Source: Ktedonobacter sp. SOSP1-85
Lineage (GTDB): Bacteria > Chloroflexota > Ktedonobacteria > Ktedonobacterales > Ktedonobacteraceae
DNA: 64,000 nt
NCBI RefSeq assembly: GCF_016587415.1
Contig: NZ_BNJI01000001.1
Location: 3,449,501 to 3,513,500 of the forward strand
Direction: 5' to 3'
Below the pieces are notes generated by a model. It worked only from the letters and a program-made list of their open reading frames with translations, searched no databases and was not told where the DNA came from. Shown here piece after piece: positions 27,213 through 36,485 of the stretch; within the stretch, counting starts at the first letter, position 1, and the number at the start of each line of letters is the position of its first letter. The position numbers and the translations under genes are program-made.

Positions 27213-27417
27213 GGTGTTTTTTGAGCTAATTAAGCTAGCTTGGTTCCCGCCTCGTCACATATCTTGTTTATGGTGTATGCTTGCAAATTGGGTTTGTGTA
27301 GTATACACTTTTTAATCATAGATTATCAATTAACAGATTATCGCTAGATAAGCTGTTAAAATGTCTTTCCGCGCGTGCGTTCCTTGCTCATGAAGGCATA
27401 AATATGAGGGAAAGTGG

Positions 27418-28251
27418 ATGGCCAAAACTTTAGGCTTTTACCAAAATTTTGATCTTGTTTTACAACGTCTAAGCAGTGCGCTACGTTGTATTCAGGAGGA
27501 CCCCGAAGTGGGTCACTCTGCATTAGCCCAGTGCATGAGTGTCAATCAACCTGTTGCTGAAGGGTTTTCATCTTGGTTGCGCCATACAGGATTAATAATA
27601 AGTGAACCGCATCCAGGATCTCAAAAGCGATCTTACAAACTTACTCCCTTTGGGAAACTTGTCTATCAATATGATCCTGCGCTAACAGATAGAGGCACTC
27701 AGTGGATCTTACACTACTACTTGGCAACCAAACGTGATGAAGCCTCTGATGCCTGGTATATTTTAATAAATAAATATATCCCTTTTAATTCAAAAGTAAA
27801 TATCGAACATTTCAGGTCTTTCTTCGCGGATTTAATGGGTAGTAATACCAAAAATCAAAGTGCCTTGATCAAGGACCCTCGAACCGCCTTGACTACATAC
27901 ACTCGCCCAGAGGCATTGGCACAATTACGTATTTTAGAGAAGTTAGATAATACAACATTTTGTGTGAGGCAACCTGTTTCACCTCCGACCCTTGTCGTTG
28001 GTTTCATGCTGCTCGATTGGTGGCAGTACCACTATGATGAGACAAATACGCTTAGTTTTTCGCAGCTTGGCCGCGAGGAAGAAAGCATAGGTCGCTTATG
28101 TCTTGCTGATGCAGGCCAAGTGAGACAATGGATAACAGCTTTAACTGGACTAGGTTATTTGAGCTTCTCAGAGACCCAGCACGAACCTGTACATCGGCTC
28201 TATCAAGACCGACCAGTCTCTCTTTTGGAGCGTTACTACACACAAAGATGA
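27418..28251 (+). CDS. DUF4007/SspB-like protein, copy 1
   Basis: A 277-residue protein with the DUF4007 pattern: an N-terminal winged helix (FSSWLRHTGLII), LTPFGKLVYQYDPALTDRGTQWILHYYLATKRDEASDAWYILINKYIPF, and a C-terminal HTH region ending RLYQDRPVSLLERYYTQR. DUF4007 proteins are found with DNA phosphorothioation (Dnd/Ssp) genes; SspB, a DNA-nicking member, is to my knowledge of this family. It resembles the second copy at 41391 and so is a paralogue. It is the first gene of a five-gene operon; its stop overlaps the next ATG (ATGA). GAGGG precedes the ATG. Confidence 0.75.
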   Translation: MAKTLGFYQNFDLVLQRLSSALRCIQEDPEVGHSALAQCMSVNQPVAEGFSSWLRHTGLIISEPHPGSQKRSYKLTPFGKLVYQYDPALTDRGTQWILHYYLATKRDEASDAWYILINKYIPFNSKVNIEHFRSFFADLMGSNTKNQSALIKDPRTALTTYTRPEALAQLRILEKLDNTTFCVRQPVSPPTLVVGFMLLDWWQYHYDETNTLSFSQLGREEESIGRLCLADAGQVRQWITALTGLGYLSFSETQHEPVHRLYQDRPVSLLERYYTQR

Positions 28252-28721
28252 ATATTGAAGATGTTGCTCAATCGCTCGAAATTCAAATTCGCAGAGTGTG
28301 CGGTGCCCAATCCCGTTACCGCGTACTCTGGATTATTGGCGCGCCACGTAGTGGCAAAACCTCATTATGCCAGTATATTTGTACAGCTCATCAGTGGAAA
28401 TACGTGAATTTTACTTTAGATCCTGGTTATCTTGACAGTTTGCTTGGAAGAGAGGAAACCTATCGCCCAAAAGATTTTGAAGGAGATCTCTTGACTTGGT
28501 GCTCAAACTCGAAGGAAGAGTTTATTATATTTGATGAAATTGAGCCCTTACTCGGGCTATGGAATAGAGAACACCAAGACAACTTCTTCAGAATAGTTGG
28601 GCGTATTCCGGAGCTAAGAGCGGGAGTCGTCCTTGTAACCCGCATTCGCTCTGCACTACAACTCCGGTCCATTTTACCGGAAATGAGTCAAGATCACATA
28701 TATGAAATAGAGCAGGAGTAA
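28248..28721 (+). CDS. BrxF-like small P-loop ATPase
   Basis: A 157-residue P-loop protein. Walker A is GAPRSGKTS (31-39) and Walker B is EFIIFDEIEPLL (91-102). It has only one small ATPase core with a short C-terminal tail. Size, position ahead of a BrxC-like ATPase and core layout match BrxF, which is best known from BREX type 3; its presence in a type 4-like set is unusual. The start is fixed by the ATGA overlap with the DUF4007 gene; longer frames would overlap that gene by more than 100 bp. Confidence 0.6.
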   Translation: MNIEDVAQSLEIQIRRVCGAQSRYRVLWIIGAPRSGKTSLCQYICTAHQWKYVNFTLDPGYLDSLLGREETYRPKDFEGDLLTWCSNSKEEFIIFDEIEPLLGLWNREHQDNFFRIVGRIPELRAGVVLVTRIRSALQLRSILPEMSQDHIYEIEQE

Positions 28722-28725
28722 CCAT

Positions 28726-31700
28726 ATGCCTGAGATGATGCGAGATGTGGTGCAGATTCAGGGGGGATTCAAGCCATCTGTACAGCTTCCCAGACATTTC
28801 TTTGATAAGGAGAGCAATCGCCATTTTGTTCAAAACTATATCCCAACTCAGGAAACGCTAGATGTTTTTCTAAAGGTACGGGATAGTTTACAACCTAATT
28901 CTGTGCATAGAACAAAACTATTCACTGGTACATATGGCACTGGTAAATCTGATCTTATGCTAATGATTTCTAATTATGTTACTTGCTCTGCTGATGATCC
29001 GTTACTTGCACCGTTTTACGAAAAGTTAAGGAATTTAGATAAAGATAAAGCCGCTTCTATCTATAATGCGCGTTTAGGTCTTCCCCCATTCCTCCTTGTA
29101 CTGCTACAAGCAGATACAGCAATTACCTTCTCTAGCTTTGTACTAGATGGGCTGGAGAAAGAGCTTACGCGGATTGGCCAACAAAACGTACTTGGCCGGA
29201 CCTATTATCGAGCTGCACTTGATCGAATTGACTTATGGGAGAAAGGACATCCCGAGAATATCCATCGTTTGAAAAAAGAACTACAAGAGAACCACAGCTG
29301 CACTTTAGCGCAACTAAAGCGAGATCTCGCAGGCCCTAATGCTGATAGTGCTCTTAATACGTTTCGAGCAGCAACGTTGCAAGCTATCGGGCTACCATTT
29401 CACGAGACGGCAGTCATTGAGAGACCATATGAGGCTTTCGAAAGAGCCGCAGGGGCGCTGGTTAAGAGCGGGGAATATAGTGGGATTTTTATCATCGCTG
29501 ATGAGTTTACATATCTGCTACAAAAGCTCGCCGAACCTGCCACTGCTTCTCCTGATATCAAGGCTATAGATAATTTGGCAGAGATGGCAGACGATTCTGG
29601 GCGATACCAGTTGCATTTCTATGTTGTGAGTTTAGAAGGTTTTGCAAGCTCAAAGGCTGGTTCGCGCACTTCCCAAGCTGCACTTGAGCGTTCGGGCGGT
29701 CGTTTCATTCGAGGGCAGGTAGAACTAAAATCACAGTATATGGAAGAGCTGATTAAGGCTTCTATTGTCAAATTGGTTCCTCCTGAGAGTTTGTTTAAGA
29801 CAGTTCCTGATCAGCTAGATGAGTTGCTTTCTCTAGCAATGCGTCTTTGGGGAGACCGTCCTACTGTGACGCATGATCGCGAATGGGTCCGAAACGCTAT
29901 CGTTAATGGTTGCTATCCCCTACATCCATTGACAACTTATTGCCTTCCCTCCCTTAACAGAGCATTGGCTCAAAATGAGCGAACTATGTTTAGCTTCATT
30001 TGGGACGAACAATACGGCCTCAAATCCTTTATTAATGAGTCGAATGTGTCTTCTCTCGATGGATGGATTACATTAGTTCCTTTGGATTATCTTTTCGCCT
30101 ATTTTGATGTCAGTTTGAAAGAGAAGCGCCCTGATCTCTATCTCCTATATCAACAAGCTCGAACTAAGCTACTGCCTGAGCAGGTCAACTTGGGTTTAGA
30201 GGGGCGCCTGCTCAAGGCACTTGTGCTGCTCGAAATTGCCTCTGGTGATACTAATCTGCGCACTGACTCTGACTCATTACGTCACGCATTAGGATTAAGC
30301 CCATCTAGTTCAGAGAATGTTAAGGTCGCTCTTAAGGAACTGATGCAAGCGGGTATCGCCTATCCAAATCAGATGGGTTACTACCTCTTAGTAAAACAAG
30401 GCCAGGCTAATCCAAGTGAATTACGCAGTATCATTGAACGTCTAGCTCGAGAGGATATCACCAAATCACCGATTTCTGTTTTAAATGAGCAGCAGGAGTC
30501 AAGCGATGTGAATGCTGTCGACTACAATCGAACACATGGTACAGAACGTAAGCTCTCAGCGAAATTTGTGGGAGTTGCTGATCTGGCAAGTAACTCTTTG
30601 TCCTCTTCACAACTACAGAATTGTGATGCTTTGCTATGGTACGTTATAACAAACGCAGAAGATGAAAGATTACAGGCCCGTTCGTTGGCTCTGCAGCTTA
30701 CTAAGCAATACGACCGATTGGTTATTGCAGTCCCTCTTGAACCTACTGATATCCTTGAACGTCTCAAACGTAGGATGGCTGTAGAGGATTTACGTGATAC
30801 TGAAGATTACAGCAGGCCAGATTATCAAGAACTTTTAGCTGACAATGGATTAGTTGGTGGAGACTATCTCTCTGCATTCGAACGTGCACAGCAAAAATTA
30901 AAGAACTATGCATCGTTTGAGTGGTATTCTGAAGGGAAAATTGCCAGCATTCAAACCTTAATGCAAACTGAGGATTTAGCATCGAGGGTAATGAAAAAGG
31001 TTTTTCCATCGACTCCTGTACATAGCACAAGCCAGCATCTTCCGAAAGCGCAACGGAATACAGCGAAACTGCGAGATGCTTTGGATAATATACTAAATGC
31101 TCCATTTCGTCGTGCAAATGGAAAGAAATCTGCTACTGATGCGATACTATCCGATGGAGCAAGGATGCTAGGTCTACTCTATGTTGTGGATCGTGATGGA
31201 GGATACAATCGCTATGATACCTGTATTCCTGATCAACAGAACCGTCGTTTGCAGAACAGCAGATTCGTATGGAATACCTTGGATGGGCAGTTGAAAAGTA
31301 GCGTTGCCTGGCCAAACATTGTTCAGCAACTAGAATCCCCTCCTTATGGGCTTTATCCTTCAGTATTGGCCCTTTTCCTCGCAGCGTTTCTCCACTTGAA
31401 TCGAGACTACATAGAAGTTTTCGATGCAAAGCAGGTACTCAACCCCGTAGGGGTCACTGGGGAAATTATCCTAAAGATGATTGACTCTCCCGAAAACTAT
31501 ACTATACGTTATCAACCATTGACGAATCCTCAAAGAGAATTTTTGCAGGGGCTATTACGCATCTTGTTACCTTCTCAAATAGAATTGCATACCAAAAGAG
31601 CGGATGCTGCGTCACTTCGCAATCAGGTAGCAAAACTTCTGTATCAAAGAATTAGGGAGGTAGCTCTAATACATCAAGCACCTTCTTTAGAAGAACTTAC

Positions 31701-32694
31701 TGAAGCCCTACCAGATATGCCTCGGGAGCTACTGCCTGCGTGCCAAGGTCTAATAGAATTTAGCCAATTGCGCGAGGATTCTGAAAGAAAAGCAGCTCTC
31801 CTTGACGCACTACCTGAGCATATCGGTTTGCCCGTAGATGGTGTGGAATGGGATAGTAAAGATATCAATCGAGCACTCTCAAATCTAGAGAGCGCATATC
31901 GACAATTACAGCAACTTCCGAAGAGGCTGAGGCAGACTATTGCACTGCAAATCGGCCAGTGGTTTGGGTTAAGCGAGACGCCTAAAGATGAAAAAGAGGT
32001 GTTAGAAGCTGCTTTAAGATGGCGTAAGTTAACGGGAGTGCGCCTACAGGACTTGGCAGGTCAGGTAGAGGCCCAAGATATGTTAGGGTTACTTGATGAT
32101 AGGCCATATAACTTCGAGCAGGTATTTCTTAATGCCCTCCCAGCCCGCTGGAAATTGCAGACTTTCGGTGAATGGCAAGCGTTGCATACGAAAAAAGAGT
32201 ATATGAACATTCTCGAAAAGGCAGTGCAAGCAGTTAAAGATCAGGTAGAGCGACTTTCCTCGCAGATACTTGAAGAGAGGACAGTCGATAGAGATGTGCT
32301 ACAGAGGCCCGCTCAGATCGGAAACAATGGATCGAGGGAGGAACGAGCAGGGCATTCAGCAATCTCTGGAGCGGAATCACTTACCGCTGGCACCAATCAA
32401 CCAAATTCTACCGAAGCAACGCCACTGAAGGATGTAATAGCGCCTCGTCAAAATACTGTTGGGTCCTCAAACTTCCCTGCAACGCCACCAGTTGTTTCTA
32501 GAAGTGAATTGCATCTCCGAGAAAAGCCGCATAAAGCAGAGCTAGCTGTTGAAGTGGCATCATCTCGCAATGATATGGCGAGCGATACGGTAGAGCAGGC
32601 CTTTGAGATGATACAGTCAATCTTTGAAGGATTGTTACCCAAAGACCAACGTCGGCTGTGGGAACGATTAGTTGAGGAGTATGATCCTCGATGA
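28726..32694 (+). CDS. brxC: BrxC/PglY-like large ATPase
   Basis: A 1322-residue ATPase. Walker A is GTYGTGKS (68-75), just after HFVQNYIPT, and Walker B is GIFIIADEF (253-261). The AAA domain is followed by a long helical region with HPLTTYCLPSLNRALAQNERTMFSF (the family's sensor segment) and an alpha-solenoid C-terminus that becomes low-complexity before the last 40 residues. BrxC/PglY proteins are essential BREX components and are thought to load the complex on DNA. The same order and motif spacing occur in the ATPase at 37672, so the two are paralogues. AGGAG precedes the ATG; the stop overlaps pglZ by 4 bp. Confidence 0.8.
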   Translation: MPEMMRDVVQIQGGFKPSVQLPRHFFDKESNRHFVQNYIPTQETLDVFLKVRDSLQPNSVHRTKLFTGTYGTGKSDLMLMISNYVTCSADDPLLAPFYEKLRNLDKDKAASIYNARLGLPPFLLVLLQADTAITFSSFVLDGLEKELTRIGQQNVLGRTYYRAALDRIDLWEKGHPENIHRLKKELQENHSCTLAQLKRDLAGPNADSALNTFRAATLQAIGLPFHETAVIERPYEAFERAAGALVKSGEYSGIFIIADEFTYLLQKLAEPATASPDIKAIDNLAEMADDSGRYQLHFYVVSLEGFASSKAGSRTSQAALERSGGRFIRGQVELKSQYMEELIKASIVKLVPPESLFKTVPDQLDELLSLAMRLWGDRPTVTHDREWVRNAIVNGCYPLHPLTTYCLPSLNRALAQNERTMFSFIWDEQYGLKSFINESNVSSLDGWITLVPLDYLFAYFDVSLKEKRPDLYLLYQQARTKLLPEQVNLGLEGRLLKALVLLEIASGDTNLRTDSDSLRHALGLSPSSSENVKVALKELMQAGIAYPNQMGYYLLVKQGQANPSELRSIIERLAREDITKSPISVLNEQQESSDVNAVDYNRTHGTERKLSAKFVGVADLASNSLSSSQLQNCDALLWYVITNAEDERLQARSLALQLTKQYDRLVIAVPLEPTDILERLKRRMAVEDLRDTEDYSRPDYQELLADNGLVGGDYLSAFERAQQKLKNYASFEWYSEGKIASIQTLMQTEDLASRVMKKVFPSTPVHSTSQHLPKAQRNTAKLRDALDNILNAPFRRANGKKSATDAILSDGARMLGLLYVVDRDGGYNRYDTCIPDQQNRRLQNSRFVWNTLDGQLKSSVAWPNIVQQLESPPYGLYPSVLALFLAAFLHLNRDYIEVFDAKQVLNPVGVTGEIILKMIDSPENYTIRYQPLTNPQREFLQGLLRILLPSQIELHTKRADAASLRNQVAKLLYQRIREVALIHQAPSLEELTEALPDMPRELLPACQGLIEFSQLREDSERKAALLDALPEHIGLPVDGVEWDSKDINRALSNLESAYRQLQQLPKRLRQTIALQIGQWFGLSETPKDEKEVLEAALRWRKLTGVRLQDLAGQVEAQDMLGLLDDRPYNFEQVFLNALPARWKLQTFGEWQALHTKKEYMNILEKAVQAVKDQVERLSSQILEERTVDRDVLQRPAQIGNNGSREERAGHSAISGAESLTAGTNQPNSTEATPLKDVIAPRQNTVGSSNFPATPPVVSRSELHLREKPHKAELAVEVASSRNDMASDTVEQAFEMIQSIFEGLLPKDQRRLWERLVEEYDPR

Positions 32695-35033
32695 TCACAA
32701 TATATTGCGATTTTTACAGCATACTCCAAGTTGAGTCTACAGATGAGCAAGATGTTGTAAGGCGTATACAAGATTACATACCGCTGAGACAGCGAATTCG
32801 CAGTGCTCTCGACAAGGAGAACACTGCTTACACTGTCTATGTGCAAAATCCCATTCTCGCTCAATGGCTAAAGGATCTGCGTGGTTATGATCCCCACATT
32901 GTGCGTTGGGAGGATATTGATCCATATGCATACTTTGAACAACGTTTTGGTTTCGTTCCCCCTGTAGAACTAAGCATATCGGCAATTCAAGAGTTATTAA
33001 AGGTACTACCGCTTCCCTATGAAGAAGTAACGGCAGATCCAACAGGGTGGATCCTAAGCCAGCGCGTTGATCATGTTTGGGGCTGTAGTCAGCCCTCTGA
33101 GAACCACTTGGCCGATGTTGCTGCTTGGATGGTAAGGGTAAAACAGATTCCTGTGCTCCTACTGCCACTTATGGAAGCACGCCTGGCTGAGTGGGCTAAA
33201 GTTGATGATCGGTACAAGGTGTTTCTTGACCCGTCTTGGAAAGAAACTGCAAGAGCGCTTCTTCTCCGTTGGGCATTACGCTTTTATCCCATGACATTTA
33301 GCTTGCGCCAAAGGTTAGAAGAGTTCCCCCTGGTAGATTGCAATCAGTATACTGATATTTGCATCGAGCTTTTTCGAGAAAAAAACAATGAACTTAGACG
33401 GTTTTGGCACACATGGCTTATCTCTGGTTCTTCACCAGATATTTCAGTTGCATTGCAACAAATGTCGGGTCTTGCAGATGCTGAGTTAGATGTGATTGAG
33501 GATTGGGCAAGGGCTAATGCATTGCTCGTGACAGGCCAGTTATTGGAAGCTATTAAAAATCGCTTTGCCCGTTTCCCTCGTGCAAATAATGTTTTGGAAC
33601 GGTTAGCGAAAGTAGTTCCTCCTCCCGTCCCTCCTATACCCGATCCTCTATGGTCTAGCGAAAATTGGCTGCGCTGGGTTACAGAAGCATATCTTCCTTA
33701 CTTCGCATGGGTGATTCGTAACAAACAAGCGAGAGATACGCAAATGAAGCTTGCAGCTCAGTTTGAGCAGTGGCTCTTAAAAATATACCCAAAGTTTCCA
33801 TCAGATCCGATGGCCCCTTTTACCCCACATCAACTAAGTAGGATCAAAGAGCTATTTGATGAAAAATCAGTCGATGTTGTCTTCTGGTTTGTTGTTGATG
33901 GGCTAACTTGGTGGCAGGGAGAAAGACTGAAGTCCTTTTGTGCTGAGCGCAAAGTTGGGGGAATATATCTCGAGCCAACGATTTCTGCACTCCCAACGAT
34001 CACATCGATTTCTAAAAAAGCTTTGGTAAGTGGGTATCTTGAGTCGACGGATAATACGAAGCCTATAGCTCAGATTGTGAGGGAACGTCTAGTTTCAGCT
34101 GTACAGAACATCCATGTGTATAGACACGAAAATGAACTAGAAGAAGCCTTCTCTTCAACACTTCAACCAGGGCTGTATACTTTGATGTACAATGGACTAG
34201 ATCACCACAGCCATGATACTCAAGGGTTCACTGATACCGAAAGTATTGATGGCCACCTTGTATTGCTTTCCCGCCTCATACAAGAAGGTTTTGAGCGTTG
34301 TTTGAGGCTAAACTTGAGAGCCAAGGCATTTGTCAGCAGCGATCACGGAAGTACGTTTTTACCTAAAGATGCTAGGGTATTACAACTTCCAAAATTTGCC
34401 CATTCAGTAGATGACAGCGATTTAGAAGGTATACCAGATGAGCAAACGAAAGCCTCTTCAAGAGCACGTGCCTGTACTAGTAGCAGAATACCTGAGAAGG
34501 ATGAACTAGAGGAGATCAAAAAGGATTGGCACTACCTACAGAAGGATGTTTTCAGCCTGCCTCAACAGTATTTTATACCAAAAGCATATAGTGCCGTAGG
34601 ACGACGACCGAAAGGTTGGACGCATGGTGGCGCAACGCCAGAAGAAGTGATAGTTCCTTTCATCGCGTTACAGACTAATAAGGTAGAATTCTTAGAGCCA
34701 GTGATAAACATATCAGGTTTTTTGTTCTCAAGTAAAGTTAATGCACTACAGGTTACGCTTGGAAATATGAATCCGTTTCCTATTACAGTGCTTCAACTGT
34801 TGGTGGCCGATTCCACGGCAAAATTGATTCAGAGTTACGTGGAACCAAATGCGATGATTACTGGCGAAGTTATACTACCTGCTGTAGTCTATCGAGAATC
34901 TGCTCGATTGGTTACATGGTCCCTTACCTGTGAAGGTGGTGGAATCCGCCAAGTTTTCAGGGGTGATGTAAGTATACCTATACGACGTTTGCAGACAAGT
35001 GATGTTGATGAGATGTTTGAGGATATGCTATGA
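32691..35033 (+). CDS. pglZ: PglZ (alkaline-phosphatase superfamily)
   Basis: A 780-residue core BREX protein. The phosphatase-type domain spans about 395-690, with metal-binding Asp403 in VVFWFVVDGLTWW, a candidate nucleophile region EPTISALPTITS, Asp504/His505 in NGLDHHSHD, Asp551/His552 in VSSDHGSTFL, and WTHGGATPEEVIVPF. The N-terminal 390 residues are helical and the C-terminal 100 residues form an Ig-like tail. PglZ is found in every BREX type and its catalytic role is still debated. It overlaps the ATPase upstream and brxL downstream (4 bp each), so translation is coupled. Confidence 0.88.
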   Translation: MITIYCDFYSILQVESTDEQDVVRRIQDYIPLRQRIRSALDKENTAYTVYVQNPILAQWLKDLRGYDPHIVRWEDIDPYAYFEQRFGFVPPVELSISAIQELLKVLPLPYEEVTADPTGWILSQRVDHVWGCSQPSENHLADVAAWMVRVKQIPVLLLPLMEARLAEWAKVDDRYKVFLDPSWKETARALLLRWALRFYPMTFSLRQRLEEFPLVDCNQYTDICIELFREKNNELRRFWHTWLISGSSPDISVALQQMSGLADAELDVIEDWARANALLVTGQLLEAIKNRFARFPRANNVLERLAKVVPPPVPPIPDPLWSSENWLRWVTEAYLPYFAWVIRNKQARDTQMKLAAQFEQWLLKIYPKFPSDPMAPFTPHQLSRIKELFDEKSVDVVFWFVVDGLTWWQGERLKSFCAERKVGGIYLEPTISALPTITSISKKALVSGYLESTDNTKPIAQIVRERLVSAVQNIHVYRHENELEEAFSSTLQPGLYTLMYNGLDHHSHDTQGFTDTESIDGHLVLLSRLIQEGFERCLRLNLRAKAFVSSDHGSTFLPKDARVLQLPKFAHSVDDSDLEGIPDEQTKASSRARACTSSRIPEKDELEEIKKDWHYLQKDVFSLPQQYFIPKAYSAVGRRPKGWTHGGATPEEVIVPFIALQTNKVEFLEPVINISGFLFSSKVNALQVTLGNMNPFPITVLQLLVADSTAKLIQSYVEPNAMITGEVILPAVVYRESARLVTWSLTCEGGGIRQVFRGDVSIPIRRLQTSDVDEMFEDML

Positions 35034-36457
35034 CGCTTTCATTTGAGCAAAAAGCACTTTACTATTATGACGAAGTATGTATAAACAAAGGCCTTATGCG
35101 CCAGGCGAGTATTGGATCTCAGAGCGTTCCTATGTACGTTGGTGAATGGATTGTATCTCGCCATATGACGGATGGACGCATTGATGATGCTGCACGCAAG
35201 CGTATGCGGGATTTTATCAACAAACACCTGCCATCAAAGGACAGAAAAGAGCAACTCAAATCTCAACTAAAAAATGGGCAAACTTTGCTCATTTTGGACA
35301 CATATACTGTAGAGGTAAACCTTCGTTCAGATAAATACACCTTGAGGATTCCATGTTTAGATGACAACAAAGCCACTATTGAAGGGTATATTGTCGAGAA
35401 ATACCCCCTTTTGCTTGGAGGAGGCGTTTGGGGAGTCGGACGCTTAGAATATCAGCCGCCAAATGAGATTGAGCACCTTCCCGGCACCATACATATGGTT
35501 GATTTCCGACCTATGCAAGCGGCAACGATAGATATGGATTTATTTTGTGAACAGCGCCAGCATTTTACGCTTGAAGAGTGGAGAGATTTATTGGTAAGCA
35601 GTATGGGTTATAACCCTGCTGCTTATACTCCGGACCAACTCATGTTTTTGATTACACGCCTTATTCCAATAGTGCAAGAGCGTGTCAATCTTGTAGAATT
35701 GGCCCCTAAAGGCACAGGGAAATCCTTTGTATACCTTAATCTTTCACGTTATGTGCGCTTAATATCCGGTGGAAAAGTTACTGCAGCAGTATTATTTCAC
35801 AATAATGCAACTAATCAGTCAGGTTTATTGTCGCGTTTTGATGTGGTTGTTTTTGACGAGGCACAATCGCTCTCCTTTGATAACCCAAATGAAGTCATCG
35901 GTGTACTCAAGGATTACCTTGAGTCGGGAAGCTTCTCACGGGGTGGTAAACAGCAAAATATTGCAACTTCTGGCATTGTCATACTAGCAAATATACCGTT
36001 AGATGCTAATGGTTATCCGCGCTCAGAGAACTTATTTGCAAACCTTCCGGAATTTTTGCGTGAAACAGCGTTTATTGATCGTATCCATGGAATATTGCCG
36101 GGTTGGAAGTTGCCTAGGATACAAGAAGAATCAATATCAATGAGCGTTGGTTTTAAAGCCGACTTTTTCGGCGAGGTACTTCATAACTTACGATCTATGG
36201 CAGGATATGAGGATTATGTTAAAGCTCACGGATCCATTATTGGCACTAACGACCTTCGTGATCATAATGCTATTATAAGGTTGGCTGCGGGATATCTTAA
36301 ACTACTTTTTCCCGATTTGAGATTGAGCACGAAGGAGTTAGTTGATTACTGCTTACGACCTGCTGCTTCATTACGGCAATTAGTCCGCAATCAATTAGCA
36401 GCCTTGGATCCTGAATATAAGAGGGTTGTTATAGATGTGAAGCCGAGATCAGATTAA
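35030..36457 (+). CDS. brxL: BrxL-like AAA+ protein, short form
   Basis: A 475-residue AAA+ protein of the BrxL family: an N-terminal domain with VPMYVGEWIVSRH, Walker A APKGTGKS (225-232) and Walker B VVVFDEAQS (272-280), then sensor segment ILANIPL and RIHGILPGWKLP. BrxL of BREX type 1 is about 680 residues and carries a Lon-like C-terminal region; here the protein ends after the AAA+ fold and a helical tail, with no Ser-Lys protease dyad visible. BrxL defines BREX types 1 and 4. It overlaps pglZ (ATGA) and is the last gene of the operon; the desulfurase gene converges on it 28 bp away. Confidence 0.85.
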   Translation: MTLSFEQKALYYYDEVCINKGLMRQASIGSQSVPMYVGEWIVSRHMTDGRIDDAARKRMRDFINKHLPSKDRKEQLKSQLKNGQTLLILDTYTVEVNLRSDKYTLRIPCLDDNKATIEGYIVEKYPLLLGGGVWGVGRLEYQPPNEIEHLPGTIHMVDFRPMQAATIDMDLFCEQRQHFTLEEWRDLLVSSMGYNPAAYTPDQLMFLITRLIPIVQERVNLVELAPKGTGKSFVYLNLSRYVRLISGGKVTAAVLFHNNATNQSGLLSRFDVVVFDEAQSLSFDNPNEVIGVLKDYLESGSFSRGGKQQNIATSGIVILANIPLDANGYPRSENLFANLPEFLRETAFIDRIHGILPGWKLPRIQEESISMSVGFKADFFGEVLHNLRSMAGYEDYVKAHGSIIGTNDLRDHNAIIRLAAGYLKLLFPDLRLSTKELVDYCLRPAASLRQLVRNQLAALDPEYKRVVIDVKPRSD

Positions 36458-36485
36458 TAGCTTTCTGATAATCTCTGACCATAAG

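Larger units (their letters stand above)
26950..27417. other. Left terminal region of the Tn7-like element
   Basis: Ten bp of gyrB 3' flank, then the element's left end with three TnsB-like sites (26970-27026). After that comes AT-rich sequence with no gene, and a perfect 15-bp inverted repeat at 27180-27212. A weak promoter (TTGCAA 27281, TACACT 27304) may drive the rightward defence operon. Confidence 0.5.
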
